Assembly (NCBI GenBank): GCA_016936215.1
Contig: JAFGPL010000175.1
Location: forward strand, 1-32,371
Direction: 5' to 3'
DNA from: Bacteroidales bacterium
GTDB lineage: Bacteria > Bacteroidota > Bacteroidia > Bacteroidales > UBA10428
DNA: 32,371 nt
The notes beneath the pieces were generated by a model. It saw only the letters and a program-made list of their open reading frames with translations. It had not been told where the DNA came from and made no database searches. Of the stretch, positions 1 through 7,361 are shown piece by piece. How positions within the stretch are numbered: position 1 is the first letter of the stretch; every line of letters begins with the position of its first letter. Both the position numbers and the translations under genes were made by a program.

Positions 1-416
1 AAAGAATGGTTGAAAAATGCCAGTTTTTGGGTGAAAAAAGTTTGTTTTGGGCCGAAATTAGGCGTTTTTAAAGCAAAATGGGTTAAAACGTTTCTGAACA
101 ATTAATGATTATATAAAAACAAAGTTAAATTTATTTATAAAGGGCATTACTATCTTTATTTACTGATTGATTTTTAATGTAACTTTAAGTTTCAATTCAT
201 CCGATTGATTTCCTTTAATTTGGAAACAACTAACACGAATTTTTCATTTGTTTCTTACAATATGTTGGTAGATGCAGGAATAAAAAGTAATTGTTTCTCG
301 CTTCTATTTTTTAAAATTCTTTGCCAGTTTAACTGTATGATTCAGAATAATACACTAATTGCATTAGGTAGTGAGAAACTTTTTTTGAAATTTTTCATTA
401 TTTCTGTATTAAACAT

Positions 417-471
417 AGCTATATCCTAACTATATCCATACTATACCCAAGCTATATCCAAACCATATCTG
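417..471. repeat. Five 11-bp tandem repeats (aactatatcca-like)
   Basis: Five contiguous units with an exact 11-bp period: agctatatcct, aactatatcca, tactataccca, agctatatcca, aaccatatctg. Each differs from aactatatcca at one to three positions. The period is close to one helical turn, so equivalent bases face the same side of the DNA. That would suit a protein-binding array, but slippage in an AT-rich spacer explains it equally well. No gene starts nearby on either strand. Confidence 0.75.
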
Positions 472-723
472 GTTTAACTTCCATGTATAAAATTATAAAA
501 TTCAGATATATAAAACAATACGTTATTAATGTTGTTTTAACTTATCCGGGATATGCTTCTAATTAGAATAAAAATACCGGATTTTTTATTCAAACCGGAA
601 ATTCTTTAAAGTTAAGAAAAGCGGTTTTGGGTAAGATGGTGAATTAAAATGCTATTGTCAAGTCAAGTATCCTTTGTCATGTTGAGACATTATAATAACC
701 AAGTGTCATTTGATGCAGAGATC

Positions 724-812
724 GTCCTCCTGAACTTGTTTGGTTTTGCCGGGCAAATGATTCAGAATCTCTAACCAGAATTAGAAAGATGCTTAAACGA
801 GTTCAGCATGAC
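724..812. repeat. Decayed intergenic palindromic repeat
   Basis: Imperfect inverted repeat. The left arm begins gtcctcctgaacttgttt and, after an insertion containing ttgccgggcaa, continues ttcagaatctcta. The right arm reads agatgcttaaacgagttcag then catgac, and its reverse complement matches the left arm with scattered mismatches. The 'gtcatgctgaactcgtttcagcatct' style of repeat is common between genes in Bacteroidota. It is non-coding and appears degenerate. Confidence 0.55.
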
Positions 813-1105
813 TGAGAGTTGTTGTCATTAACGACAGTAAACTTAGCTAAACCTTTCTGACTGGCGCATCTAGGTGATCTCATAGAATAAACATCTGTTT
901 TTTAAGAATTAAGATACTTTACAGACTTTTCAGTATCATTTGCACTCTGGGATACTGAAACATCTGTCCGCTGCTTGTTTCGGAATTTTAAACGGTTTAA
1001 TAAACAGTTAATTGAAATCCTGAAATAAATTCATTATATCCGCGGGGGTAATTTTTAAGACAGCTTCTTCATGTTTATTACATTTTAATATTTCTTACAG
1101 AATTA

Positions 1106-4100
1106 TCACTGAATTATAATCTGTTCAATATGAGTTTTTTCATCTGATGTAAGATGCAGGTGATATCTTCCTTTAGGCAGCCCGGAAATATCTATATTAG
1201 AAATATAGTTGGTCGAATATTGATTTTCCTGGAAGACTGTTCTTCCTGCTATATCCGTTACTTTTAAACTGTAATCAGAATTCAGGTTATTTTCAAACTT
1301 GATATTAAAGTTACCATTCGAAGGATTTGGATATACCATGAGCGTTTGTTTATTTTCCTCAGGTATAGCAGTAACGGTTTTTGATACCATTAATTCTGTT
1401 AAACCAATATCGGGCATGTTGCCAAAAGGTACTGTCTGGCCATAGAAATCTGCCGATATCCCTACATATTTGCCGGCATCTATGGCAGGGGACTGCTCGT
1501 TTACCATGAAGTTGTCATTATAGATATCCACAAACCCGGGGTCGTTTGAAAACGAATTGAGATCAATGTTCAGGTCTGATTGTATTTCGTAAATGGAAGT
1601 ATACTGCTGGTTGTTGATGTTGACGAAACCAGTGTGCTCAGGGTAAAAGATGTTATTGTCAGAGACTAATTTGTCCATGCTGTGGTTGATGGCGACATCA
1701 CCCGCATTCACCAGATAGAATATATTGTTGTAAAGTGTTAGCTCTGCATAAGTAGTGGTTATGCCGCTGGTATTTCCGTAAAAAACATTGTTGAAAACAT
1801 CAGCAGTTGAAACATAACTGCTGATATTGATGGCAGTCTGGTTTTCTCTGAAAATATTGTAATAGATTTTATTTGCCGCTGCAAAAGAATATATGCCATC
1901 AATGGTGTTTTTTATAGTTGTATACTTTACTGTAAAAGTATTTCCTTCAATAATGCGGACACCGCTGCCGGCCCCCTCCAGCACGCAGCCTTCAATGGTG
2001 TTATTGTCTGAACTGCCGCCCATAAAGTAGATGCAACTTATTGCATCATTGGCAATCACATGCATATCTTTAATGGTGATATTGCTTTTTTCATATGCCC
2101 TTAAAGCATAATCCTTTGCGCTGCTTGAGATTACAGGCAGTTCTCCTTCCCCGTAGGAGCCAATCCTTACATCTTCTGCAAGTATGTTAATTTTTCCTTC
2201 TACGGATGTGGTACCTTTTTTTTGAAGGTATTCGTACCCGGGTTTCCAGGTTACTTCTTGCCAAGAGTTGAAGGGATGCAATTTTGATCCGTCACGTAAA
2301 TCATTGGATGTATTTGAGGGATCAATATATACAGTGTTTACGATTTTTTCTATTGTAATATAAATAGTGGCGGTATCACTTTTAATTTGCGGGGCATTAT
2401 CCTCTACTTTAACTAAAAGAGAATAAGATGAAAAAGGAATATCAATTATACTTTCAGAAGTAAATTCAATTATCCCAGATTGGCTTTCGAGTTTGAAAAT
2501 ATTTGATTCATTGCCACTAAGTATTGTAAATTTTATAATTTGACCTGAATCAGGATCATAAGCTATTACTTCTCCAAAAACATTTGTTTCTAACTCTTCC
2601 TGATTAAGAACAAAAAACTGATTTTCAATGATAGGACTAGAATTGAAATCACCATTATTTGGAGGTTCATTTGAAACGGAATCTTTCGGTTCAGTATATT
2701 CATTGTTTTCACCCATATTATCAGAAATTTGAACATATTGATATGCGCCAATATCGGGATTATCTGTTTCATTTACTATTGTGCCATTTAGGTCTTTTGT
2801 TATGCCTATATAAATTCCTTTTTTCTGTGCGCTAAATGCTGTTGATTTTAACCTATAATCATGATTTTCATAATCGATAAAATGAAGAGAAGTATTAATT
2901 GTATCGACATTAATATTATTTTCTACGATAGTGGCACCTTCAGATGATTTAAGATAATTGCATTTCACATTTACATTATGAGAATTGTTAAATATAATAT
3001 TTCCGTCAATAGTATTATGGATTATATTTAAATTATTACCACCAACCGATTCAATACAAACATCATTGTCAAACATAAGATTATAAAAAATGTCAATATT
3101 TTCTATTTCAACATTGTTTGCTCCAATTTTTATTGCTGTATTGCAATTGTGGAATTTATTTCTAACTATACTAACATTTTTTGTATTATAAGCAATCCAA
3201 ATTCCGCTTTCTGGACAATTTATTATTTCGTTATTTTCAATGATAAAATTATTTGCATAATAGGGAGGTCCTCCTCCATTCCCAGAAAGAGCAATACCTC
3301 CAAAGTAGTTACCGCCATCAATAATACAATGTCGGATTTTTGTACCCATTGAGCCCGAATCTTCTGCATGGATGCATGAATTTCCACCATTTGCCCGCAA
3401 AATTGAATAAGATAAATCATGAAATTTCCCACTGATTTCTATTTGTTTTTCAGAATTGCTAAATGATAAAAGTCCTGTTATAGTATCAAATGCAGAAGCC
3501 ATGGTCAATGAAATGCCTTGAATTCCGCCGTTAGTTATTGCATTTTCTACTGTTATCCCCTGTCCTTCAATTTTAATTCCATAACCAGTGTAGTCGGTTG
3601 CTATATAATCATAAACTTTTGTGTTCCAAGAATAATCTCCCAAAGAAGGCCATTGATCATCTATTAAGTAGCCTAAAAAATATAAGGCTCCATTTAGAGT
3701 TGATGTATTAATAGTTACTATATCTGTAAATAAGTTGTATTGATAAAGTCCTCTTTCCTGCAAGATTGCAATAAAATTGTCTTTAAGGCAGTATTCAAAT
3801 ATTTGTAAATAACTTCCACGAATAATAAAACCATTTCCTCCGGGATTAGACACAATTGGACGATCTCCTATACCATAAGCACCAAATGATATTTCTTTAT
3901 TTAAAGAACCGTTTGTTGTAATATTTATATCTGAATTGTATTTAGTACCTCTTTTTTGCAGGTAGGTCTTACCTGCAGTAAAAGTTATTTCTTTCCAATT
4001 GTTAAAAGGAGAATTGCGAGTACCTGTGCCATTTTCATTTGACGATGGATCAATAAAAAAGCAATCAGATTCTCTTTTTATTTTAATATATACATAATTG

Positions 4101-4447
4101 TCTTCATATATTATACTTTCATTTGTTAAGGTTGTCCTAACAACTAATGTATCAAAACCTGCTAATAGTTTTGAATTGTTTTTTATGTATATTGTACCAT
4201 TATTATCAATGTCATATGTACCATTTTCATCATCAACCAAGAAAAAATTAAAAATCCCGTTTGCGGTATCTTTTGTTGGATACCATATATCAAATGTACC
4301 TACAATGTCATTCTCATAAGCACCATCATAAGTTATCATGTATTGATTATGACTTAAATATGCAGGAACTTCTGCCTTTTGTGAAGATAATGTAAATGGG
4401 AATGTTAAAAAACTTATAAATAGTAAATAAATAAATCTGCTTTTCAT
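1106..4447 (-). CDS. Secreted beta-helix/cadherin-like surface protein with T9SS sorting domain
   Basis: Probable cell-surface or secreted protein of 1113 residues. Residues 1-22 form a signal peptide: basic MKSR, a hydrophobic stretch, then a cleavage-like SSQ. Residues about 35-127 look like a cadherin/Ig-type strand domain. A right-handed parallel beta-helix module starts near 129 (FIDPSSNENGTGTRNSPF) and runs to about 575, with Asn/Ile-rich rungs. A cadherin-like domain follows at about 600-700 (AYDPDSGQIIKFTILSG, then SYSLLVKVEDNAP). A second beta-helix module opens near 705 with a near copy of the first module's start (YIDPSNTSNDLRDGSKLHPF; both continue to a Gln-Lys-x-Gly-Thr string). 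The last ~75 residues are a type A T9SS sorting domain (VYPNPSNGNF near 1037, then LKVTDIAGRTVF and ISGLPKGRYHL). T9SS type A cargo is exported across the outer membrane and in well-studied species attached to A-LPS. The ligand or substrate is unknown. The ATG start gives a complete signal peptide. Confidence 0.85.
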   Translation of the reverse strand: MKSRFIYLLFISFLTFPFTLSSQKAEVPAYLSHNQYMITYDGAYENDIVGTFDIWYPTKDTANGIFNFFLVDDENGTYDIDNNGTIYIKNNSKLLAGFDTLVVRTTLTNESIIYEDNYVYIKIKRESDCFFIDPSSNENGTGTRNSPFNNWKEITFTAGKTYLQKRGTKYNSDINITTNGSLNKEISFGAYGIGDRPIVSNPGGNGFIIRGSYLQIFEYCLKDNFIAILQERGLYQYNLFTDIVTINTSTLNGALYFLGYLIDDQWPSLGDYSWNTKVYDYIATDYTGYGIKIEGQGITVENAITNGGIQGISLTMASAFDTITGLLSFSNSEKQIEISGKFHDLSYSILRANGGNSCIHAEDSGSMGTKIRHCIIDGGNYFGGIALSGNGGGPPYYANNFIIENNEIINCPESGIWIAYNTKNVSIVRNKFHNCNTAIKIGANNVEIENIDIFYNLMFDNDVCIESVGGNNLNIIHNTIDGNIIFNNSHNVNVKCNYLKSSEGATIVENNINVDTINTSLHFIDYENHDYRLKSTAFSAQKKGIYIGITKDLNGTIVNETDNPDIGAYQYVQISDNMGENNEYTEPKDSVSNEPPNNGDFNSSPIIENQFFVLNQEELETNVFGEVIAYDPDSGQIIKFTILSGNESNIFKLESQSGIIEFTSESIIDIPFSSYSLLVKVEDNAPQIKSDTATIYITIEKIVNTVYIDPSNTSNDLRDGSKLHPFNSWQEVTWKPGYEYLQKKGTTSVEGKINILAEDVRIGSYGEGELPVISSSAKDYALRAYEKSNITIKDMHVIANDAISCIYFMGGSSDNNTIEGCVLEGAGSGVRIIEGNTFTVKYTTIKNTIDGIYSFAAANKIYYNIFRENQTAINISSYVSTADVFNNVFYGNTSGITTTYAELTLYNNIFYLVNAGDVAINHSMDKLVSDNNIFYPEHTGFVNINNQQYTSIYEIQSDLNIDLNSFSNDPGFVDIYNDNFMVNEQSPAIDAGKYVGISADFYGQTVPFGNMPDIGLTELMVSKTVTAIPEENKQTLMVYPNPSNGNFNIKFENNLNSDYSLKVTDIAGRTVFQENQYSTNYISNIDISGLPKGRYHLHLTSDEKTHIEQIIIQ

Positions 4448-4489
4448 AAAAAAATTTTTAAATTTTAAAACTAAAATAATATTACAATA

Positions 4490-4508
4490 ATCTTTCTTTA
4501 AGAAAGAT
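4490..4508. promoter_or_regulatory. Palindrome upstream of the adhesin gene
   Basis: Perfect 9-bp arms (atctttctt / aagaaagat) around one central T, about 43 bp upstream of the adhesin start codon on the minus strand. The size and symmetry would suit a dimeric regulator's operator or a 5' leader hairpin. In such AT-rich DNA a chance palindrome is also possible. Confidence 0.3.
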
Positions 4509-4692
4509 ACTCACTCATTTGAGCAAACTACGAAAGAAAAGCGGGTTTAACTAATTTGACGAATGTGCAAAAATGTTTGACGAATGAATAATTTTCTTTG
4601 ATTTATATACGATATAAATTGATTAAGGTTACAGAGTGATAATACATAACCCTGCTGATATTGGTAACGCTGAAATATTATAGTATAGTTGC

Positions 4693-4700
4693 TATATTTG
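4693..4700 (+). promoter_or_regulatory. Bacteroidota-type -7 box for the fucosyltransferase-like gene
   Basis: TATATTTG matches the Bacteroidota -7 consensus TAnnTTTG. It ends 19 bp before the ATG at 4720, which would leave a short leader of roughly a dozen bases. I do not see a convincing -33 TTTG at the usual spacing. It is the only such match placed correctly for a start codon in the window's gaps. Confidence 0.45.
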
Positions 4701-4719
4701 CTAAGTAAATAAAACAAAA

Positions 4720-5550
4720 ATGATAACAATTAGACCATTTGGGGGCATAGGCAATCGTATTAGAAGTATTGACTCAGTTATAGGTATAACACAAGACAGA
4801 CAAATTCCTTTTACCATAATTTGGGAAAGGACACCTTCTCTGAATTGCAATTTTGAAGAATTGTTTTCATTACCAAATTATATTAGTGTGATTAATAAGA
4901 ATGGTAAAGAAACTGGTTTGATTTATAAACTAATAAGCATTACAAAGGAGTTTTTATTTAAGATTGGGATAAATACTCCACTTGGATATAATAAATATCT
5001 TTATCAGAAAGATATTGTCCGGTTGATGAGTACAGGTTATGATTTTCACCAATTGAACAATATTGAAAGGGTTTACATCGATACACAAACTAGATTCTAT
5101 TCAAATGGGAAAGAATTTGAATTATTTAAACCTGTACCGAAGATAATAAATAAAGTGGATGAAATAATTCAGTCTTTTACTGAATATACAGTTGGAATTC
5201 ATATACGCAGAACTGATAATTTTAAATCTATTGATAATAGCCCTGTTGAAGAATTTATTAAATTTATGGAAAAGGAAATAGAGTTAAATTCAGATGTTAG
5301 TTTTTTCTTAGCAACAGATTCTTCAGAAGTAGAATCAGAATTAAGATCAAAATTTAAGTATAGGATAATAAAACAATCCAACATCAAGCTTAAAAGAAAT
5401 GATCCTATTGCAATTAAAGATGCTTTGGTAGATTTATTATGTCTTTCAAGAACTAAAAAAATTTACGGGAGTTACTGGAGTTCGTTTTCGGAAGTTGCTG
5501 CTTTGTTTGGAAAAATTCCACTTCAAATTGTCGTAAAGAATCAAATTTAA
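4720..5550 (+). CDS. Fucosyltransferase-like glycosyltransferase
   Basis: 276 residues, cytoplasmic, no signal peptide. Near the N-terminus is GGIGNR (8-13) and mid-protein is HIRRTD (161-166). A Gly-x-GNR motif plus an H-x-RR-x-D nucleotide-sugar motif are hallmarks of the fucosyltransferase superfamily (GT11/GT23/O-FucT type), where the arginines bind the GDP diphosphate. The C-terminal YGSYWSSFSEVA (249-260) is also typical of bacterial relatives. The likely reaction is transfer of a deoxyhexose from GDP-fucose or a similar donor. Donor and acceptor are not fixed by the sequence. It is the only plus-strand gene here, divergent from the adhesin gene, separated from the main operon and AT-rich, so it may be a separately acquired glycan-modifying gene. 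Confidence 0.65.
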   Translation: MITIRPFGGIGNRIRSIDSVIGITQDRQIPFTIIWERTPSLNCNFEELFSLPNYISVINKNGKETGLIYKLISITKEFLFKIGINTPLGYNKYLYQKDIVRLMSTGYDFHQLNNIERVYIDTQTRFYSNGKEFELFKPVPKIINKVDEIIQSFTEYTVGIHIRRTDNFKSIDNSPVEEFIKFMEKEIELNSDVSFFLATDSSEVESELRSKFKYRIIKQSNIKLKRNDPIAIKDALVDLLCLSRTKKIYGSYWSSFSEVAALFGKIPLQIVVKNQI

Positions 5551-5923
5551 TCTACTATTATTATAAGCAAAAAGTGCTGATTTTTTTAGAAGTTTTTATC
5601 AATTAATGATTGACATGACACTAGTTTTTTCTCATACCCTAAAGCTACCTTCATCGAGTGAATACCACAATATCTATTTGGTAGGGTGGATACCAGTAAT
5701 AATATTGCGTTGTCACTATTTGGTTCTGTCTGCAATAATTCTTTTTGGCTTAACCTGTTTTACTGGTATGGTTATATTTTGGCGAACATTTCTTCTTTCT
5801 TGTCCTGTCTCTCCTTTGATTTCAAAATTTTGCCTTTAGGGCAAAGCTAACATGCTTTCTCAATGAAGGCAAGATGTGGATGATGGAAGGAAACTATTAT
5901 ACCACACTATGGCCGTTTAAAAT
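5551..5923. other. 373-bp gap between convergent genes
   Basis: Between the stop codons of the plus-strand glycosyltransferase and the minus-strand dehydrogenase. No intact gene is supported. A 77-codon plus-strand frame (5606-5839) has no recognisable features. On the minus strand, around 5765-5840, a short interrupted frame begins with a Cys-Pro-Lys-Gly-Lys string and is Lys/Glu-rich, faintly like transposase C-terminal segments. It is too short and broken to call. A small inverted repeat (ccgtt/aacgg, about 5913-5930) overlaps the dehydrogenase stop codon. Confidence 0.4.
5565..5587 (+). terminator. Possible weak terminator after the fucosyltransferase-like gene
   Basis: Fifteen bases past the stop codon is a short stem (agca/tgct, loop aaaag) followed after two bases by seven T residues. 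The layout fits an intrinsic terminator but the stem is only four base pairs. Confidence 0.3.
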
Positions 5924-7153
5924 TTAACGGACTATTGAAAAATAATACCCTCCAATTTTTCTCGAGATAAAACCGGGTAATAGACTGCTGTTCACTATTT
6001 TTTTTGCCTGTTGTACAAGTTTCCTTTTTACAAAGTTTTTTTCATTGATAATCTGCATCTTTTTAAAATTTTCCATTGCTTCCTGTTCTGCAATACCAAA
6101 CAATGGTACCTGCAATTCATCTGCTTTTTTTATCAAAGAAATAATTTTCGGGGTATTTCTCTTTCTTATATAGTTTTCTATAAAATCATCCCCCAAACCT
6201 GTAATTTCAATTTTATTCCCGATCACACCGCCGCAGTTTGCAATAAACGGGGGGATAGATACGATATGGCGTTTTTGCAATATCTCATCGGCTTCTGGGG
6301 TAACAGGGTTATTGGCTCCCGGACAAACGATGCCGGCCTTTATGTCTGGCGCATTGACCCGGTTGATACTGAAATGCCGGGCACATGGGGACAGAATGTC
6401 TACCGGAAGGGTGAAAAGTGCTGCAGGACTGATCTTTTCAGCTTCCGGGTAATGGTTTACCAGTTCATCCCGGTATTTGTCCTTTAATTTCATCAACATG
6501 TCAATATCCAAGCCTTTTGCATTATAAACAGCGCCATAGAGTGATGAAACTGCCACGATTTTTGCTTCATGCTTTTTGGCCATCAGCCATCCGTAAGCGC
6601 TCCCCACTGCACCAAAACCTTCAATGGCTATTGAACAACCTGTGAGGCTTAGGTTTTTATAAAATGCTGCTGCTTCTGATGCAACCATCACAGATAGCGC
6701 GGTGAAAAAGCCCGATTTATTGCCTTTATTTCGCCTTCCGGAAGGCAGATGCACCCTGCAATGGTCAAGCATATCCATAATCTCCTGTTTGCTGGTATTG
6801 ATATCAGTGCCCGTGATATAATAACCTGTTTTTAGCAAAGGTGAAATAATTTCGCCAAAGCGCCTCAAAAGAATTTCCTTTTCCCCGGCAGAAAGGTTAT
6901 AATCTGCTACAATGCCTGCTTTTGCACCTCCCTGGTCCATGTGGCTGAAACCGTATTTCAAGGTCATGCTGCGCGCCAGGCCTTTTAACTCGTCAATGGT
7001 AAGGTCAGGGACCATACGCAGCCCACCGCATGCATGGTTATTGATGGTGCGGTCAACCACAACATAACCTTTTAACCCGATAGACTGGTCTTCAGCAAAA
7101 GCAATAAATTGCGGGTCGAGTTTTGATAAATCTTCAAACATGGAAGTTGTCAT
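5924..7153 (-). CDS. Glu/Leu/Phe/Val-family amino-acid dehydrogenase
   Basis: Predicted NAD(P)-dependent oxidative deaminase of an L-amino acid (or reductive aminase of a 2-oxo acid), 409 residues, cytoplasmic. The N-terminal substrate domain has GGLRM (43-47), a substrate-type Lys66 (MTLK) and the catalytic Lys78 in GGAKAG. Asp117 (GTDIN) fits the catalytic aspartate. The Rossmann domain has GFGAVG (179-184), then PGANNP (278-283) and IANCGGV (304-310). The N-terminus begins close to the domain, as in leucine dehydrogenases, without the longer extension of many glutamate dehydrogenases, and GGAKAG differs from the usual GGGKGG. The substrate is therefore open and glutamate should not be assumed. 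It is the last gene of the minus-strand run, separated from the upstream GT4 by a 208-bp repeat-bearing gap, so it may have its own promoter. A role in supplying an amino-acid or keto-acid substituent is inferred from neighbours only. Confidence 0.85.
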   Translation of the reverse strand: MTTSMFEDLSKLDPQFIAFAEDQSIGLKGYVVVDRTINNHACGGLRMVPDLTIDELKGLARSMTLKYGFSHMDQGGAKAGIVADYNLSAGEKEILLRRFGEIISPLLKTGYYITGTDINTSKQEIMDMLDHCRVHLPSGRRNKGNKSGFFTALSVMVASEAAAFYKNLSLTGCSIAIEGFGAVGSAYGWLMAKKHEAKIVAVSSLYGAVYNAKGLDIDMLMKLKDKYRDELVNHYPEAEKISPAALFTLPVDILSPCARHFSINRVNAPDIKAGIVCPGANNPVTPEADEILQKRHIVSIPPFIANCGGVIGNKIEITGLGDDFIENYIRKRNTPKIISLIKKADELQVPLFGIAEQEAMENFKKMQIINEKNFVKRKLVQQAKKIVNSSLLPGFISRKIGGYYFSIVR

Positions 7154-7179
7154 GTTAAAATGATTTAAATTTCAATATT

Positions 7180-7357
7180 TACCTTAAATCCGCAAGTTAA
7201 TTTTCATTTTCCCATTAGGCTTCGACTTCCCGCCTGCCAAATCCGCCTGAGGCGGAGGTGGGCAGGCGATCAGCCTGACAGTCACCCTGAGTCCCGGCTT
7301 GCCGGGGAAGGGTGTTTATTACCAATTATTTACTATTTAACTTGCGGATTTAAGGTA
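7180..7357. repeat. 178-bp MITE-like element with 21-bp inverted ends
   Basis: Perfect 21-bp terminal inverted repeats at 7180-7200 (accttaaatccgcaag core) and 7337-7357 (cttgcggatttaaggt core). The interior is GC-rich and carries a hairpin near 7231-7268 with arms cgcctgcc/ggcaggcg around ccgcctgaggcgg. There is no coding capacity. It almost fills the gap between the dehydrogenase start and the GT4 stop. The structure fits a small non-autonomous mobile or repeat element of a kind common in Bacteroidota. On the transcript it would fold into a long hairpin and could affect read-through into the dehydrogenase. Confidence 0.75.
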
Positions 7358-7361
7358 TTTA

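Larger units (their letters stand above)
1..1105. other. Gene-poor AT-rich region
   Basis: I find no convincing gene here. The longest open frame (205-429, plus) has low-complexity Phe/Asn/Ile-rich content, resembles nothing I know and runs into a tandem repeat. The region contains the five-unit 11-bp repeat at 417-471 and a decayed palindromic repeat at 724-812, described separately. It lies downstream of the adhesin gene's stop, so it should include that gene's 3' end, but I see no strong hairpin followed by a T-run. Confidence 0.6.

Noticed and set aside
1-105. Open plus-strand frame from the left edge, 34 codons to a TAA
   Set aside because: Could be the end of a gene outside the window, but the Lys/Trp/Phe-rich tail matches no family I know and the surrounding DNA is repeat-like. 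Not enough to call.
205-429. 74-codon plus-strand frame
   Set aside because: Low-complexity, no family resemblance, and its 3' end runs into the 11-bp tandem repeat.
1106-4447. Polysaccharide lyase activity for the beta-helix protein
   Set aside because: Beta-helix folds occur in lyases, but I see no conserved catalytic cluster and the duplicated modules with cadherin-like and sorting domains fit a structural or adhesive surface protein at least as well.
4547-4729. 60-codon minus-strand frame overlapping the fucosyltransferase start
   Set aside because: It covers the promoter region and the start of a better-supported gene; no domain features.
5606-5839. 77-codon plus-strand frame, hydrophobic
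   Set aside because: No recognisable family, no promoter and a degenerate-looking setting; the opposite strand shows only a faint transposase-like scrap.
6011-6487. 158-codon frame antisense to the amino-acid dehydrogenase
   Set aside because: Lies wholly inside a gene with intact family motifs; Phe/Cys/Asn-rich composition is typical of an antisense shadow.
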